Translations under genes and position numbers: made by a program
The notes under the pieces: model-generated
Database searches by the model: none
The model's input: the letters and a program-made list of their open reading frames with translations, nothing else
Told to the model about the DNA's origin: nothing
Shown here: one piece after another, positions 45,429 to 53,606 of the stretch
Layout: the number at the start of each line of letters is the position of its first letter
How positions within the stretch are numbered: position 1 is the stretch's first letter
Assembly (NCBI GenBank): GCA_030412945.1
Contig: JAUHJS010000002.1
Coordinates: 566,504 to 630,503, forward strand
Direction: 5' to 3'
Origin: Shiella aurantiaca
GTDB lineage: Bacteria; Bacteroidota; Bacteroidia; Cytophagales; Cyclobacteriaceae
DNA: 64,000 nt

Positions 45429-45596
45429 ATGTTGTTTTTGAGTTTGGATGAATATACTTAGCGCTCTAAGAGGAGGTTCAGAAATTTATTTCAATGGTAA
45501 AAAAGGGGGGGGCTGAGCGAAAATTAGGTTGATACTGCCTGAAATGTTTTCTTTTTCTGCCGCGTCTGGTGTTCTCATCTGATACTATCCACTTAA

Positions 45597-45746
45597 ATGA
45601 TCACAGATAAAGTCAAAGTTAATCTCCTTCAAAATGTAAAAGCAGGGGATGGAGAAAGGATAGTTTTCAGGGTAATTGGCCAACTTCCATTTTTCTTGAA
45701 TTGGGATGTTATGAATGTAATCCAGTTTCTGATTGAAAAGCTATGA
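45597..45746 (+). CDS. Short ORF of 49 codons, unknown
   Basis: It begins MITDKVKVNLLQNVKAGDGE and ends VMNVIQFLIEKL, with a mix of charged and hydrophobic residues that does not look random. Its stop overlaps the next ATG as ATGA, the pattern of coupled genes. I recognise no family. It may be a real small protein, a decayed gene, or chance. Confidence 0.25.
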   Translation: MITDKVKVNLLQNVKAGDGERIVFRVIGQLPFFLNWDVMNVIQFLIEKL

Positions 45747-45868
45747 AGAACAGTAAGGCACGGAAAAAGGACTATGATTCCATATTTGATACCTCATTGT
45801 TGTGCACTCACTTTAAAGCATGCGAGTACCTCAGGGTGTTTAGCCCGCGACCGAACTTAATTTGCTGA
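45743..45868 (+). CDS. Short ORF of 41 codons overlapping the previous one
   Basis: It begins MKNSKARKKDYDSIFDTSLL and has a basic N-terminus. It starts inside the stop of the 49-codon ORF. No family is recognised. Only the overlap and a plausible composition support it. Confidence 0.2.
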   Translation: MKNSKARKKDYDSIFDTSLLCTHFKACEYLRVFSPRPNLIC

Positions 45869-46109
45869 GCTGTATACTTTAAGTAATCTCTTTGCACATC
45901 AGAAGATTTTATCCCCCCGCTCATTTACCGTATTACATTATATGGTTTTACATAATAATAAAGCTATAGATAAAAGCAAGGGTATGGAAATCAAAAGTGC
46001 TAAACTACCTGTTATTTCCGCTTTGTACTTGGTTTTTGTAAGAAGTTCAATCGTGGTTGCAGCGAAATATGTGTTAAATATTCTTCAATGAAACATCTTT
46101 AAACCATGA

Positions 46110-46343
46110 TCATTCCTCCAAGCTGTGGTTCTGATCTGTCTTATTTGACTTGTTCCACGGTACACATTGCAAACACGCTAAAATGCATGCACCCGGCACG
46201 GTAGAAACATAGTTATTGTCGCCTTCTTCCAATGTGAAAATAGTTAGGCTGATGCATGATTTCTCAAAGTGGATAAGAGTGGTGAGCCAGAAATTCCCAA
46301 TTAATAATTCAAGGTCTTGGTGTTTTTTAGGTTTGATTAACAA
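46110..46343 (-). CDS. Hypothetical 77-codon ORF
   Basis: It begins MLIKPKKHQDLELLIGNFWL and contains several Cys (GACILACLQC). It is the longest open frame in this gene-poor stretch, but no domain or promoter supports it. It could be a decayed gene. Confidence 0.2.
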   Translation of the reverse strand: MLIKPKKHQDLELLIGNFWLTTLIHFEKSCISLTIFTLEEGDNNYVSTVPGACILACLQCVPWNKSNKTDQNHSLEE

Positions 46344-46557
46344 GCAAGCTTGGGTCTTGTGATATTGCGTTTTCTTACCTTCTCTCGTTTTAATTTCATT
46401 GAGATTTTCACCAATCCTTGGCCAACCTTGGCTCGCTTTTGATTTTCATCAATTGAAAACATGAATATATCAAACCAGATGGTTCAGGTATCAACTAGCC
46501 TGTTTCCGCCAAATGTGAATGTCGTTTATTTACAATAACAAAAAAACGTGAATAAAT

Positions 46558-47103
46558 ATGAATTTAAGACTCCTAAAAGCAACACAACTCATCGTGTTAT
46601 TGGTATTCGTTTTCGGCTGTTCAAAAGAAGGGACTCCAGGTCCACAAGGAGAACAAGGTATTCAAGGCGAACAGGGAGAGAAGGGTGAAACCGGAACAGC
46701 AAATGTTATCTATTCGGATTGGATAGCAACAGAGTTTACCGAAGAAGTTACTGGTCTTACAAATGCATTCTTTTTGGCTGAAAATATTGAAGTAGATATT
46801 AGTAAAGATGTACTTCTTGTTTATGGGAAATTAACTGAAGGAAATATAGATAATGTTTTGCCCTTACCATTTACAAATGTTTTTGTAGGAGAGGCATATT
46901 TATTTAATCTGGTTTCAGATAGTAATGAAAATAGGCTTCAAATTATTGGGTTGACAAATGATGGAGCACAGCATGCATTTACATTTTTTGAATTTTATCG
47001 ATATGTCGTAATTCCAGGGGGAGTATCAACTAATGGAAGGCAAATGGGCTTAGATTTTAACAATTATGAGGAAGTAATAGCCTTTTATAATATCCCAAAT
47101 TGA
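46558..47103 (+). CDS. Collagen-like lipoprotein
   Basis: A 181-residue lipoprotein with signal peptide and lipobox VFVFGC (lipidated Cys21). Directly after SKE come about seven Gly-X-Y triplets (GTPGPQGEQGIQ, GEQGEKGETGT), then a beta-rich domain beginning NVIYSDWIATEF. This layout is frequent in Bacteroidota surface lipoproteins. The GXY stretch is too short for a stable triple helix alone and may be a stalk. It precedes the monooxygenase-like gene by 26 bases (stop to ATG). DNA is AT-richer than in the flanks, which suggests transfer. Confidence 0.85.
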   Translation: MNLRLLKATQLIVLLVFVFGCSKEGTPGPQGEQGIQGEQGEKGETGTANVIYSDWIATEFTEEVTGLTNAFFLAENIEVDISKDVLLVYGKLTEGNIDNVLPLPFTNVFVGEAYLFNLVSDSNENRLQIIGLTNDGAQHAFTFFEFYRYVVIPGGVSTNGRQMGLDFNNYEEVIAFYNIPN

Positions 47104-47129
47104 TTCAATTATTTCAAACAAATAGTTCT

Positions 47130-48527
47130 ATGAAGAGAATTGCAATAATTGGAGCAGGAATAAGCGGTCTTTGTGCCGCGAAAATCTTTTTGAAGGCGGG
47201 GTTTAATGTTACTGTATTTGAAAAGGCAGAATCTATAGGCGGGTTTTGGGCAAAGGAAAAGTTGCATACGTTCATCAATCATCAAGCGACAAAGGATGAA
47301 TATAGCTTTTCTGATTTTAAAATGCCTTTAGGATATCCGGAACACCCAAGTGGTGAACAAGTATATGAATACCTGCTTAATTATTGTAGAGAATTCGATT
47401 TGTTGAAAACTATACAGCTTAACCATGAAGTGATTGAGATGGATTGGAATGGCAGAATATGGAGTTTGAATATTGATCGTCAAGATACTTTAATTACAGA
47501 ATCTTTCCATTATGTAATAATTTGCTCAGGAGCATTAAATGAAACTAAAATACCATTTTACCCCAATTTGCAAAATTTTTTAGCCAACGGGGGGCAGGTT
47601 GTTCATTCCTCAGAGGTGGAGTCAATTGAACAATTGAAGAACAAAAGAGTGCTAGTGTCGGGGTTTGCTAAATCAGGTACTGATGTGGTGTCATATCCAT
47701 CAGGCTATCTGTATTCGGAGACTTCCGTATACCAAAATGAGGAAAGTAAATTATCCCGGTTCCTCGCCAATAACCCCCACGCTAAGTACAGGCTATATTC
47801 GCGACTTTCCGAAACCTTATTTAATTTCCATTCCGAGACGCGCATCCAAAAAATCGCACATGCGATCTATAAATCATTGATATGGCTACAACTAAGGGGA
47901 TTGGAGCTTTTCTTTAAATGGCAATATGGTTTGCGTAGAATTGATATTATTCCGGAGCGTAAAACGGATGAGGTATCCATTAATGGTCTAGGTGTGGAAA
48001 CTGGTAATTTTTACGAAAAAAATGGGTTGTATAAAATTAAGTCCATACAATCATCCATTAAAGAATATACGAATGAAGGGGTGCTGCTGACCGATGGAAG
48101 TAAGCTAAAGGCAGATTTGATAATTCATGATACAAGTATTATTCAAGATGTTCTGTTTCTTTCCCCGATGTATAGAAGTAAACTTCGAGATAAAAACGGT
48201 AGGTTACGTTTATATAGGAATATTATTAGCCCTGAAATACCCAATATAGCATTTGTAGGTTTTAATTCTAATTCATTTTCACCTGTAAATTCAGAGGTGG
48301 CAGCATATTGGGTTCTTAGGCTTGTGAATGAGCAAATAAAACTGCCATCAAAAGAAGAAATGTTGGAGTCTATTTGCTCCAGTTTACTTTGGAGAATGAA
48401 AGAATCTCCACTTGCTTTAGAGTATTCCAATACCTACATATCATCCACTAATCACCGTAATTTAGAAGAACTCTTGATGGATATGGGACTTAGATCCAAA
48501 AGAACTTCAAGTGTTATTGTTGGGTAA
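47130..48527 (+). CDS. Flavin-containing monooxygenase-like protein
   Basis: A 465-residue flavoprotein. The FAD Rossmann motif IAIIGAGISGLCAAK is intact, with FEKAESIGGFW and the FMO-like PFYPNLQNFLANGGQVVHSSEV. The second, NADPH-binding motif reads VLVSGFAKSGTDV, so the middle Gly of GxGxS(G/A) is Ala. Sequence after it does not match the usual basic-aromatic NADPH segment well. It may be an oxidase-like or altered FMO. The ATG at 47130 is preferred over a TTG at 47100. It lies just after the lipoprotein gene, but any shared role is unknown. Confidence 0.75.
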   Translation: MKRIAIIGAGISGLCAAKIFLKAGFNVTVFEKAESIGGFWAKEKLHTFINHQATKDEYSFSDFKMPLGYPEHPSGEQVYEYLLNYCREFDLLKTIQLNHEVIEMDWNGRIWSLNIDRQDTLITESFHYVIICSGALNETKIPFYPNLQNFLANGGQVVHSSEVESIEQLKNKRVLVSGFAKSGTDVVSYPSGYLYSETSVYQNEESKLSRFLANNPHAKYRLYSRLSETLFNFHSETRIQKIAHAIYKSLIWLQLRGLELFFKWQYGLRRIDIIPERKTDEVSINGLGVETGNFYEKNGLYKIKSIQSSIKEYTNEGVLLTDGSKLKADLIIHDTSIIQDVLFLSPMYRSKLRDKNGRLRLYRNIISPEIPNIAFVGFNSNSFSPVNSEVAAYWVLRLVNEQIKLPSKEEMLESICSSLLWRMKESPLALEYSNTYISSTNHRNLEELLMDMGLRSKRTSSVIVG

Positions 48528-49312
48528 TATAGGTTTGCTAAATGGTGACATACTTCAACTGGAAGTATCGGTATAAAAAAATCAACTAAAGCATGCCATT
48601 AATAAGTTTCTTTCTCAAGAAGAATAACCTAGTAGTTTTGAAAATGATGCTACTCGCGTAAAATTTGAATTTTCTTTGTTACCTAAGTAGGAAACAAACG
48701 GCAGAAAACTTAATTGAAACGCGATGCTCACAGCTGTAGAGAGGTGGACGTAAGTAAAAGCAATATAGAAACCACCACGAAAAATAAAACAAGAAGTTCA
48801 AATTATACCGATATCAGTTCAATGTAGTGATACTGTCGGATACATGACTATATTCATACAATTTATTTCTATAAGTAAGCTTCCCCAAAATTGCTTCATT
48901 TGAAAATTGAGAATAAATGTTCGATTTTAAAATGGGAATTATGAAAAAGACACAATTCCCATAGATTTAAAAAGACAGCTTTAGTTCTTGCACTACAATG
49001 TTCCCAAAAACTTCGAAATAAACTACTGAGATGCCATAGGTCATGGAATATCGAAAATTGCAGTACGCCTTTATCTCGCCAGTAACCCATGGTACGTACA
49101 AGGCGTTCAATATAACAATAAAAGTGAATATATCTTTTAAAACCATTTGTGTAGTTAACAAATGGCCATTGAATACGTACAAAGCTGGTTGGGCAAATAC
49201 AAGGGGTTTGCTTCGCTTCGAACCTTAATTATGAAAAAAAACAGATGAATTTTATATATTTAAATTCATTGCCTAACCAGTTCAACTTTTAAGCGGAAAG
49301 GGCAAGTCCAAT
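48528..49312. other. AT-rich stretch without a convincing gene
   Basis: About 785 bases. It holds a perfect 9-base inverted repeat at 48932-48962 (ATGGGAATT/AATTCCCAT) and several short open frames on both strands between 48900 and 49230 that match no family I know. It may contain decayed genes. Confidence 0.5.
48932..48962. repeat. Inverted repeat in the gene-free stretch
   Basis: ATGGGAATT and AATTCCCAT are exact complements separated by 13 bases. No T run follows, so terminator function is doubtful. Confidence 0.45.
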
Positions 49313-50236
49313 ATGCAGCCTGATAAAGTAGTTGTCTATAATTATAGAGTTAAAAGAAAACTCCGTGTGGGCTTGAAAGGGCTGATTGATTTTTTCATAA
49401 ACAACCCATACAGGAACCGAACCGAAAACTCATACAGACAAGCGCGACTTATTGTATTATGTGATTTGCTTACCATCCTTGTAGATATTTTCTATGTCAT
49501 AATTAGTATCTACGCCAATTTCCCTCAGGGAATAGTAGCGCTCTCCATAGCAGCATGTTTATATACAATCAATGCTTTTTTATTCAGAACTAGCCTTCCT
49601 AGTAATTTTTTAGGCAACATGTATTGCGCTATATTCTTTATGGTCATAATGGTATTAGGGTATTACTCTGGTGCGTTAAAACAACACTCTGTGATTCTGC
49701 CTTGGCTTTTGCTCGTGCCGGCCATTGCCCTTTTGCTTACCAATCGGGTTTCATCTTGGGCTTGGTGGGTAATGTGTGTGATGGGGCTTGTGGCACTCTC
49801 TCAATTGGAAAGCGAAGACACTCCCATTTTATATAATATGCAGTATGACATCGTAGTGGTGATTCTATTGCACTCCGGATTGGCATTAATCGCGCTTGTG
49901 ATAAATACTGTTTTTGAAACAAATAAATCGCAAGCATTGGCTGCTTTAGAACAAGCCAATCAAAAAGTAAGTACTATAAACAATACCCTTGAAGTTCTCG
50001 TTCAGCAGAGAACTATCGAATTAGAGAATAAAAATAAAGTGTTGGAGGAGTATGCGTTTATCAATGCTCATAAATTACGTAGTCCGGTGGCTACAATTTT
50101 AGGGCTTACCTCATTGTTGGATAGGCAAAACCTTGAAGGGGAAGCAGCAGAAATTTTAGAGCATCTGAAAAAATCTACAGAACGGCTGGATGATACAATA
50201 CGCGAAGTCCAGAGTAGAATAAGGAGTGTTGAATAA
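49313..50236 (+). CDS. Membrane sensor ending after its histidine phosphoacceptor domain
   Basis: A 307-residue protein with about six membrane helices (residues 45-200), a coiled coil (about 205-245) and a DHp-like domain with His253: EYAFINAHKLRSPVATILGL and then a second helix to IREVQSRI. The frame stops there; no ATPase domain follows in any frame. Bacteroidota have kinase-like proteins that end in this way, so it may be a natural form that uses another kinase rather than a truncation. No regulator is adjacent. Confidence 0.75.
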   Translation: MQPDKVVVYNYRVKRKLRVGLKGLIDFFINNPYRNRTENSYRQARLIVLCDLLTILVDIFYVIISIYANFPQGIVALSIAACLYTINAFLFRTSLPSNFLGNMYCAIFFMVIMVLGYYSGALKQHSVILPWLLLVPAIALLLTNRVSSWAWWVMCVMGLVALSQLESEDTPILYNMQYDIVVVILLHSGLALIALVINTVFETNKSQALAALEQANQKVSTINNTLEVLVQQRTIELENKNKVLEEYAFINAHKLRSPVATILGLTSLLDRQNLEGEAAEILEHLKKSTERLDDTIREVQSRIRSVE

Positions 50237-50459
50237 ATGCGTAAGCAAGGCATAAAACCTTACTTCTTAAAAATGATGAAATGAAATTATAGAGCCGTAC
50301 CTTACCAATCTTAAGTAAACTGCTGCTGCTAGTTCATCCAATTGTAATTGTGTTTCGGATAACTTTCTTGCCTATCTTCACTGGGGGGTGAAAACTATCT
50401 CACCTCTTTTTTAGTTATTAGCATACCTTGATTTTTACACAACAGAAAAACGTAAACCT

Positions 50460-50990
50460 ATGAAACTGCTCCTTATCCTTTTGACCTTTTTTATGTTTTC
50501 CTTCACCACGGTGAAATCACCCGAAACACCCAAAGCTATGAGCTTATATGAATTCACTATTCCTTCACTAGAAGGCGACCCAATTGATTTTTCACAATAC
50601 AAAGGCAAGAAATTGCTGATTGTAAACACCGCTAGCAAATGCGGCTTCACCCCCCAGTACGAAGACTTGCAAAAACTGCATGAGCAATATGGCGATAAGC
50701 TAGTGATTCTTGGTTTTCCGGCCAATAACTTTGGCGGACAAGAGCCCGGCAGCAATAGCGAAATCGCCTCCTTCTGTCAGAAAAACTATGGGGTGAGCTT
50801 TCAGATGTTTGAAAAAGTGTCAGTGAAAGGCAAAGACCAGCATCCTTTGTACAAGTGGCTAGAAGAAAAAACCGGAGAAGCGCCAAGCTGGAATTTCTGT
50901 AAGTATTATGTGAGCGAAGACGGCCAAGTGGTGAAATTCTTTGGTTCTCGTGTGAAACCTATGGATGAGGCCATCTTGAGTTTGCTTTAA
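50460..50990 (+). CDS. Glutathione peroxidase-family thiol peroxidase
   Basis: A 176-residue exported peroxidase with signal peptide (MKLLLILLTFFMFSFTTV). The catalytic Cys61 is in NTASKCGFTPQYEDL, a Cys not selenocysteine; Gln is in GFPANNFGGQEPG and Trp in PSWNFCKYYV. The family reduces hydroperoxides, usually with thioredoxin in bacteria. It stands alone; an A-rich, mostly uninformative 220-base gap lies upstream. Confidence 0.93.
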   Translation: MKLLLILLTFFMFSFTTVKSPETPKAMSLYEFTIPSLEGDPIDFSQYKGKKLLIVNTASKCGFTPQYEDLQKLHEQYGDKLVILGFPANNFGGQEPGSNSEIASFCQKNYGVSFQMFEKVSVKGKDQHPLYKWLEEKTGEAPSWNFCKYYVSEDGQVVKFFGSRVKPMDEAILSLL

Positions 50991-51010
50991 TCCCTAAAAT
51001 ACCTGTATTT

Positions 51011-51056
51011 TTAAAGTCAGTTGAAACTCTGTGTTCAGCTGACTTTAATTTTTTAT
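51011..51056 (+). terminator. Intrinsic terminator after the peroxidase gene
   Basis: A 15-pair stem (TTAAAGTCAG-TTGAA with TTCAGCTGACTTTAA, one G-T), an 8-base loop, and a T run that ends 4 bases before the menA ATG. Confidence 0.8.
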
Positions 51057-51060
51057 TCCT

Positions 51061-51960
51061 ATGGCTATTTCTGTTTGGTTGAAAGCCGCCCGCCTTCGTA
51101 CGCTTCCCTTGGCGCTGGCCAGTATTATTATGGGAAGCTTTTTGGCCGCCTATGTTTCGGGTTTTCGCTGGTCGGTGTTTGTACTGGCCGTTCTCACTAC
51201 TTTACTGTTACAAGTACTCAGTAACTTTGCCAACGACTATGGCGATAGCGTGCACGGTGCCGATAGTGCCGAAAGGCAAGGTCCCGACCGCGCGGTATCT
51301 TCTGGAGCCATTTCACCTAAGCAAATGAAAATGGCCGTAGGCCTTTTCGCTTTGGCCGCTTTACTTGCCGGGCTTTCCTTGCTTTGGGTAGCATTAGGTG
51401 CCAATACGCAAGTTTTTCTTACCTTTTTGGGCCTAGGTATAGCCAGTATTTTGGCTGCCATTACGTATACTATGGGCAAAAAGCCCTATGGCTATGCCGG
51501 ACTGGGCGATATTTCGGTTCTAATCTTTTTCGGCCTTGTAGGCGTAATAGGTACCTTTTACCTGCATACCCAGCGCTGGGAACCGGGCATTGTTTTCCCT
51601 GCCATTAGCTGCGGTTTGTTTGCGGTGGCCGTTCTTAACCTAAACAATATCCGCGATATCGAGTCCGATAGAAAAGCCGGCAAGCGTTCCATTCCGGTTC
51701 GCTTAGGTCGGAAAAAGGCCGTAGTGTACCATCAGCTTTTACTGTATTTTGGTCTTTTGGCCGCCATGATTTTTACCTACACCCACTACCAAAGTCCTTG
51801 GCAATGGTTGTTTTTACTAAGTTTGCCGCTGATGGTGCGCAATATTCGGGCAGTGGCCACCAAGCTCAAGCCCCAAGAGCTAGATCCTTACCTAAAGCAA
51901 ATGGCACTAACTACTTTGTTTTTTGTATTGACTTTTGGAATAGGTTTATTAATTTCCTGA
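51061..51960 (+). CDS. menA: 1,4-dihydroxy-2-naphthoate polyprenyltransferase
   Basis: MenA (299 residues) prenylates DHNA to give demethylmenaquinone, in keeping with menaquinone as the respiratory quinone of this phylum. It begins WLKAARLRTLPLALA and has the prenyl-diphosphate Asp motif in SNFANDYGDSVHGAD, a second in NNIRDIESDRKAGK, and about eight membrane helices. No other men genes are close by. Confidence 0.94.
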   Translation: MAISVWLKAARLRTLPLALASIIMGSFLAAYVSGFRWSVFVLAVLTTLLLQVLSNFANDYGDSVHGADSAERQGPDRAVSSGAISPKQMKMAVGLFALAALLAGLSLLWVALGANTQVFLTFLGLGIASILAAITYTMGKKPYGYAGLGDISVLIFFGLVGVIGTFYLHTQRWEPGIVFPAISCGLFAVAVLNLNNIRDIESDRKAGKRSIPVRLGRKKAVVYHQLLLYFGLLAAMIFTYTHYQSPWQWLFLLSLPLMVRNIRAVATKLKPQELDPYLKQMALTTLFFVLTFGIGLLIS

Positions 51961-52046
51961 GCAATGTCATGAAATTTCTTGCCGAATATTTGTTATTTCC
52001 GGCATCGAAACCTTTAACTTGGTATAAATAAAACGCCTAACCTACT

Positions 52047-52886
52047 ATGAAAAAAATATTGGTTCCTACCGATTTTTCCGAACAGGCAACCTTCGCCTTA
52101 GATTTAGCGGTACAAATTGCTAAAAAGAATAACGGAGAGGTGCACGTATTGCACGTGCTGGAGCTTCCCGATGGTCATTCCTTGAATTTCACTGGAGAAG
52201 TGGCAGCTGGCGACCCCATGACGGGCGTTTTTGTGGCCCAATTGGTCAATAAAGCTAAGAAAAGCCTAGGAGCCATTAATAAGAAATATGCGAATGAAAA
52301 TGTGCATACACACTTGGAAGGTGGGCATACATTTCGTTCTATCTCCAACAGCATCAGCAAGAAAAAAATTGACCTCGTAGTAATGGGGACTAAAGGTTCT
52401 AGCGGGATAGATGAATTATTAATTGGTTCTAATGCCGAGAAAGTGGTGCGTAATGCCGACTGCCCGGTGATTACGATTAAGGCTAAAACCAATGCCGATA
52501 AAATCAAGAACATTGTTTTTGCTACCGACTTAGGTGGAAAGCAAGAAAAGTTGGTGAAGAAAGTTAAAGCGCTTCAAGAAGCATTCAATGCCAAGCTACA
52601 TATCCTGCGTGTAAACACTCCCGGCAATTTCGAAAACGAAAGAGCCATTAAGCGCAGAATGGAAGGATTTGCTAAAGATAACAAGCTGAGCAATGTTACC
52701 CATAACATCTACAGCGATGTGTTGGAAGATGATGGCATCATGTATTTTGCCGAAAGTATTAAAGCCGATATGATTGCCATCGGTACTCACGGCCGCCAAG
52801 GCTTTATGCACATACTGGCCGGAAGCATTGCCGAAGACTTGGTAAACCATGCCAAGCGCCCCGTGTGGACATGCAAAATAGGATAA
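52047..52886 (+). CDS. Tandem universal stress protein
   Basis: A 279-residue protein made of two Usp domains. Each starts with a typical strand (ILVPTDFSEQATFALDLA; IVFATDLGGKQEKLV), and each ends with the ATP-binding loop: VVMGTKGSSGIDELLIGSNAEK and then IAIGTHGRQGFMHILAGS. The second loop keeps the G-2x-G-9x-G(S) pattern. Usp proteins act in stress survival; the target is unknown. A terminator follows. Confidence 0.93.
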   Translation: MKKILVPTDFSEQATFALDLAVQIAKKNNGEVHVLHVLELPDGHSLNFTGEVAAGDPMTGVFVAQLVNKAKKSLGAINKKYANENVHTHLEGGHTFRSISNSISKKKIDLVVMGTKGSSGIDELLIGSNAEKVVRNADCPVITIKAKTNADKIKNIVFATDLGGKQEKLVKKVKALQEAFNAKLHILRVNTPGNFENERAIKRRMEGFAKDNKLSNVTHNIYSDVLEDDGIMYFAESIKADMIAIGTHGRQGFMHILAGSIAEDLVNHAKRPVWTCKIG

Positions 52887-52898
52887 ACCATAAATCAG

Positions 52899-52919
52899 AA
52901 AGGGCTTAGGCCCTTTTTT
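52899..52919 (+). terminator. Intrinsic terminator after the Usp gene
   Basis: AAAGGGC pairs perfectly with GCCCTTT around TTAG, then a T run ending 5 bases before the SUI1-family ATG. Confidence 0.7.
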
Positions 52920-52924
52920 ACGAG

Positions 52925-53263
52925 ATGAGCAATAAGAATAAACGAAAAGATGGTGTGGTATTCTCCACCAACCCAGATTTTGAATATCAGTTTGATGCGG
53001 AAGAAGCACCCGAAACGCTAGCTCCCAATCAGCAAGATTTGCGGGTATGGCGCGAAAACCGTGGAGGGAAAACTACTACCGTTGTAAAGGGTTTTATAGG
53101 CTTTGATGTCGATTTGGCGGATTTAGGAAAAATGCTCAAAAATAAGTGTGGCGTGGGCGGCTCTGCCAAAGAAGGAGAAATTCTCATCCAAGGCGACCAC
53201 CGCGATAAGGTACTCGAACTGCTCGTAAAGGCAGGCTATAAGGCAAAGAAGGCAGGCGGATAG
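52925..53263 (+). CDS. SUI1/eIF1-family translation factor (YciH-like)
   Basis: A 112-residue protein with an N-terminal extension and the SUI1 fold: RENRGGKTTTVVKGFIGF, LGKMLKNKCGVGGSAKEGEI and IQGDHRDKVLELLVKAGY. The family is related to eIF1 and influences start-codon fidelity in some bacteria; its bacterial role is not settled. It directly follows the Usp terminator. Confidence 0.93.
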   Translation: MSNKNKRKDGVVFSTNPDFEYQFDAEEAPETLAPNQQDLRVWRENRGGKTTTVVKGFIGFDVDLADLGKMLKNKCGVGGSAKEGEILIQGDHRDKVLELLVKAGYKAKKAGG

Positions 53264-53310
53264 TAAACTAGCCCCCCCCCAAAAAAAAAGTTGAATGTTT
53301 TAAGTTTGAA

Positions 53311-53566
53311 TTAAATTTTATGAAAGAGCTCGGTAGTAAACTGAGCTTTTCCATTTAGGCTAGTTTTTATGCTATGCTAATCATAATAGTGAATGTGTCG
53401 TTTTATTTCTGTTTTAAGCTCTTGTATTGACGGGTACTTTTTCAAGTAAATAGTTCAGGATTGAGTGTTCCAAAGAAGTTTTCCATGATGGTGTTATCCA
53501 AGCAGTTTCCTTTTCTAGGCATTCTGATTTGGATTTCTTTTTCATACATAGGCATCAATAGGTGTC
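53311..53566 (-). pseudogene. Decayed IS3-family transposase (C-terminal fragment)
   Basis: On the minus strand the translation reads RMPRKGNCLDNTIMENFFGT LNPELF, the C-terminal catalytic segment of IS3-type OrfB with the last Glu of the DDE triad. A one-base deletion then moves the frame. The next frame continues YLKKYPSIQELKTEIKRHIH YYD, a stop codon, then IKTSLNGKAQF, which is the expected IS3 order. The fragment therefore has at least one frameshift and one stop. No terminal repeats or upstream OrfA are seen. A C9A9 homopolymer lies 20-40 bases beyond the fragment. Confidence 0.8.
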
Positions 53567-53606
53567 CAACTTTTGGGGGATAACAATAAAAGAGGCTTTC
53601 TTGATT

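Larger units (their letters stand above)
45429..46557. other. AT-rich gene-poor stretch
   Basis: About 1.1 kb without a convincing gene. It holds an A6G8 homopolymer pair at 45499-45512, two short overlapping plus-strand ORFs (45597-45868), a 35-codon hydrophobic ORF at 45984-46091 and a 77-codon minus ORF at 46110-46343 of unknown status. I see no transposase motif or tRNA. Composition differs from the housekeeping flanks. Confidence 0.5.

Noticed and set aside
47650..47880. Possible compensating frameshifts inside the FMO-like gene, because another frame contains IIPVPRQ, similar to a family motif
   Set aside because: The main frame is open throughout and its sequence stays plausible. One short match in another frame is not enough.
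48932..48962. Inverted repeat as a terminator or IS end
   Set aside because: No T run and no matching second end nearby; left as an unexplained repeat only.
48967..49228. Opposed open frames of 71 and 61 codons on the two strands
   Set aside because: Neither shows a family motif, promoter or plausible composition; they look like chance frames in AT-rich DNA.
49161..49247. A short frame ending QSWLGKYKGFASLRTLIMKK, faintly like the end of a reverse transcriptase
   Set aside because: Only about 28 codons, with no catalytic motif (YxDD) upstream in any frame. The resemblance is too weak to report as a remnant.
53272..53289. C9A9 run as a phase-variation tract for the SUI1-family gene
   Set aside because: It lies after the stop codon at 53263, so slippage would not alter the protein.
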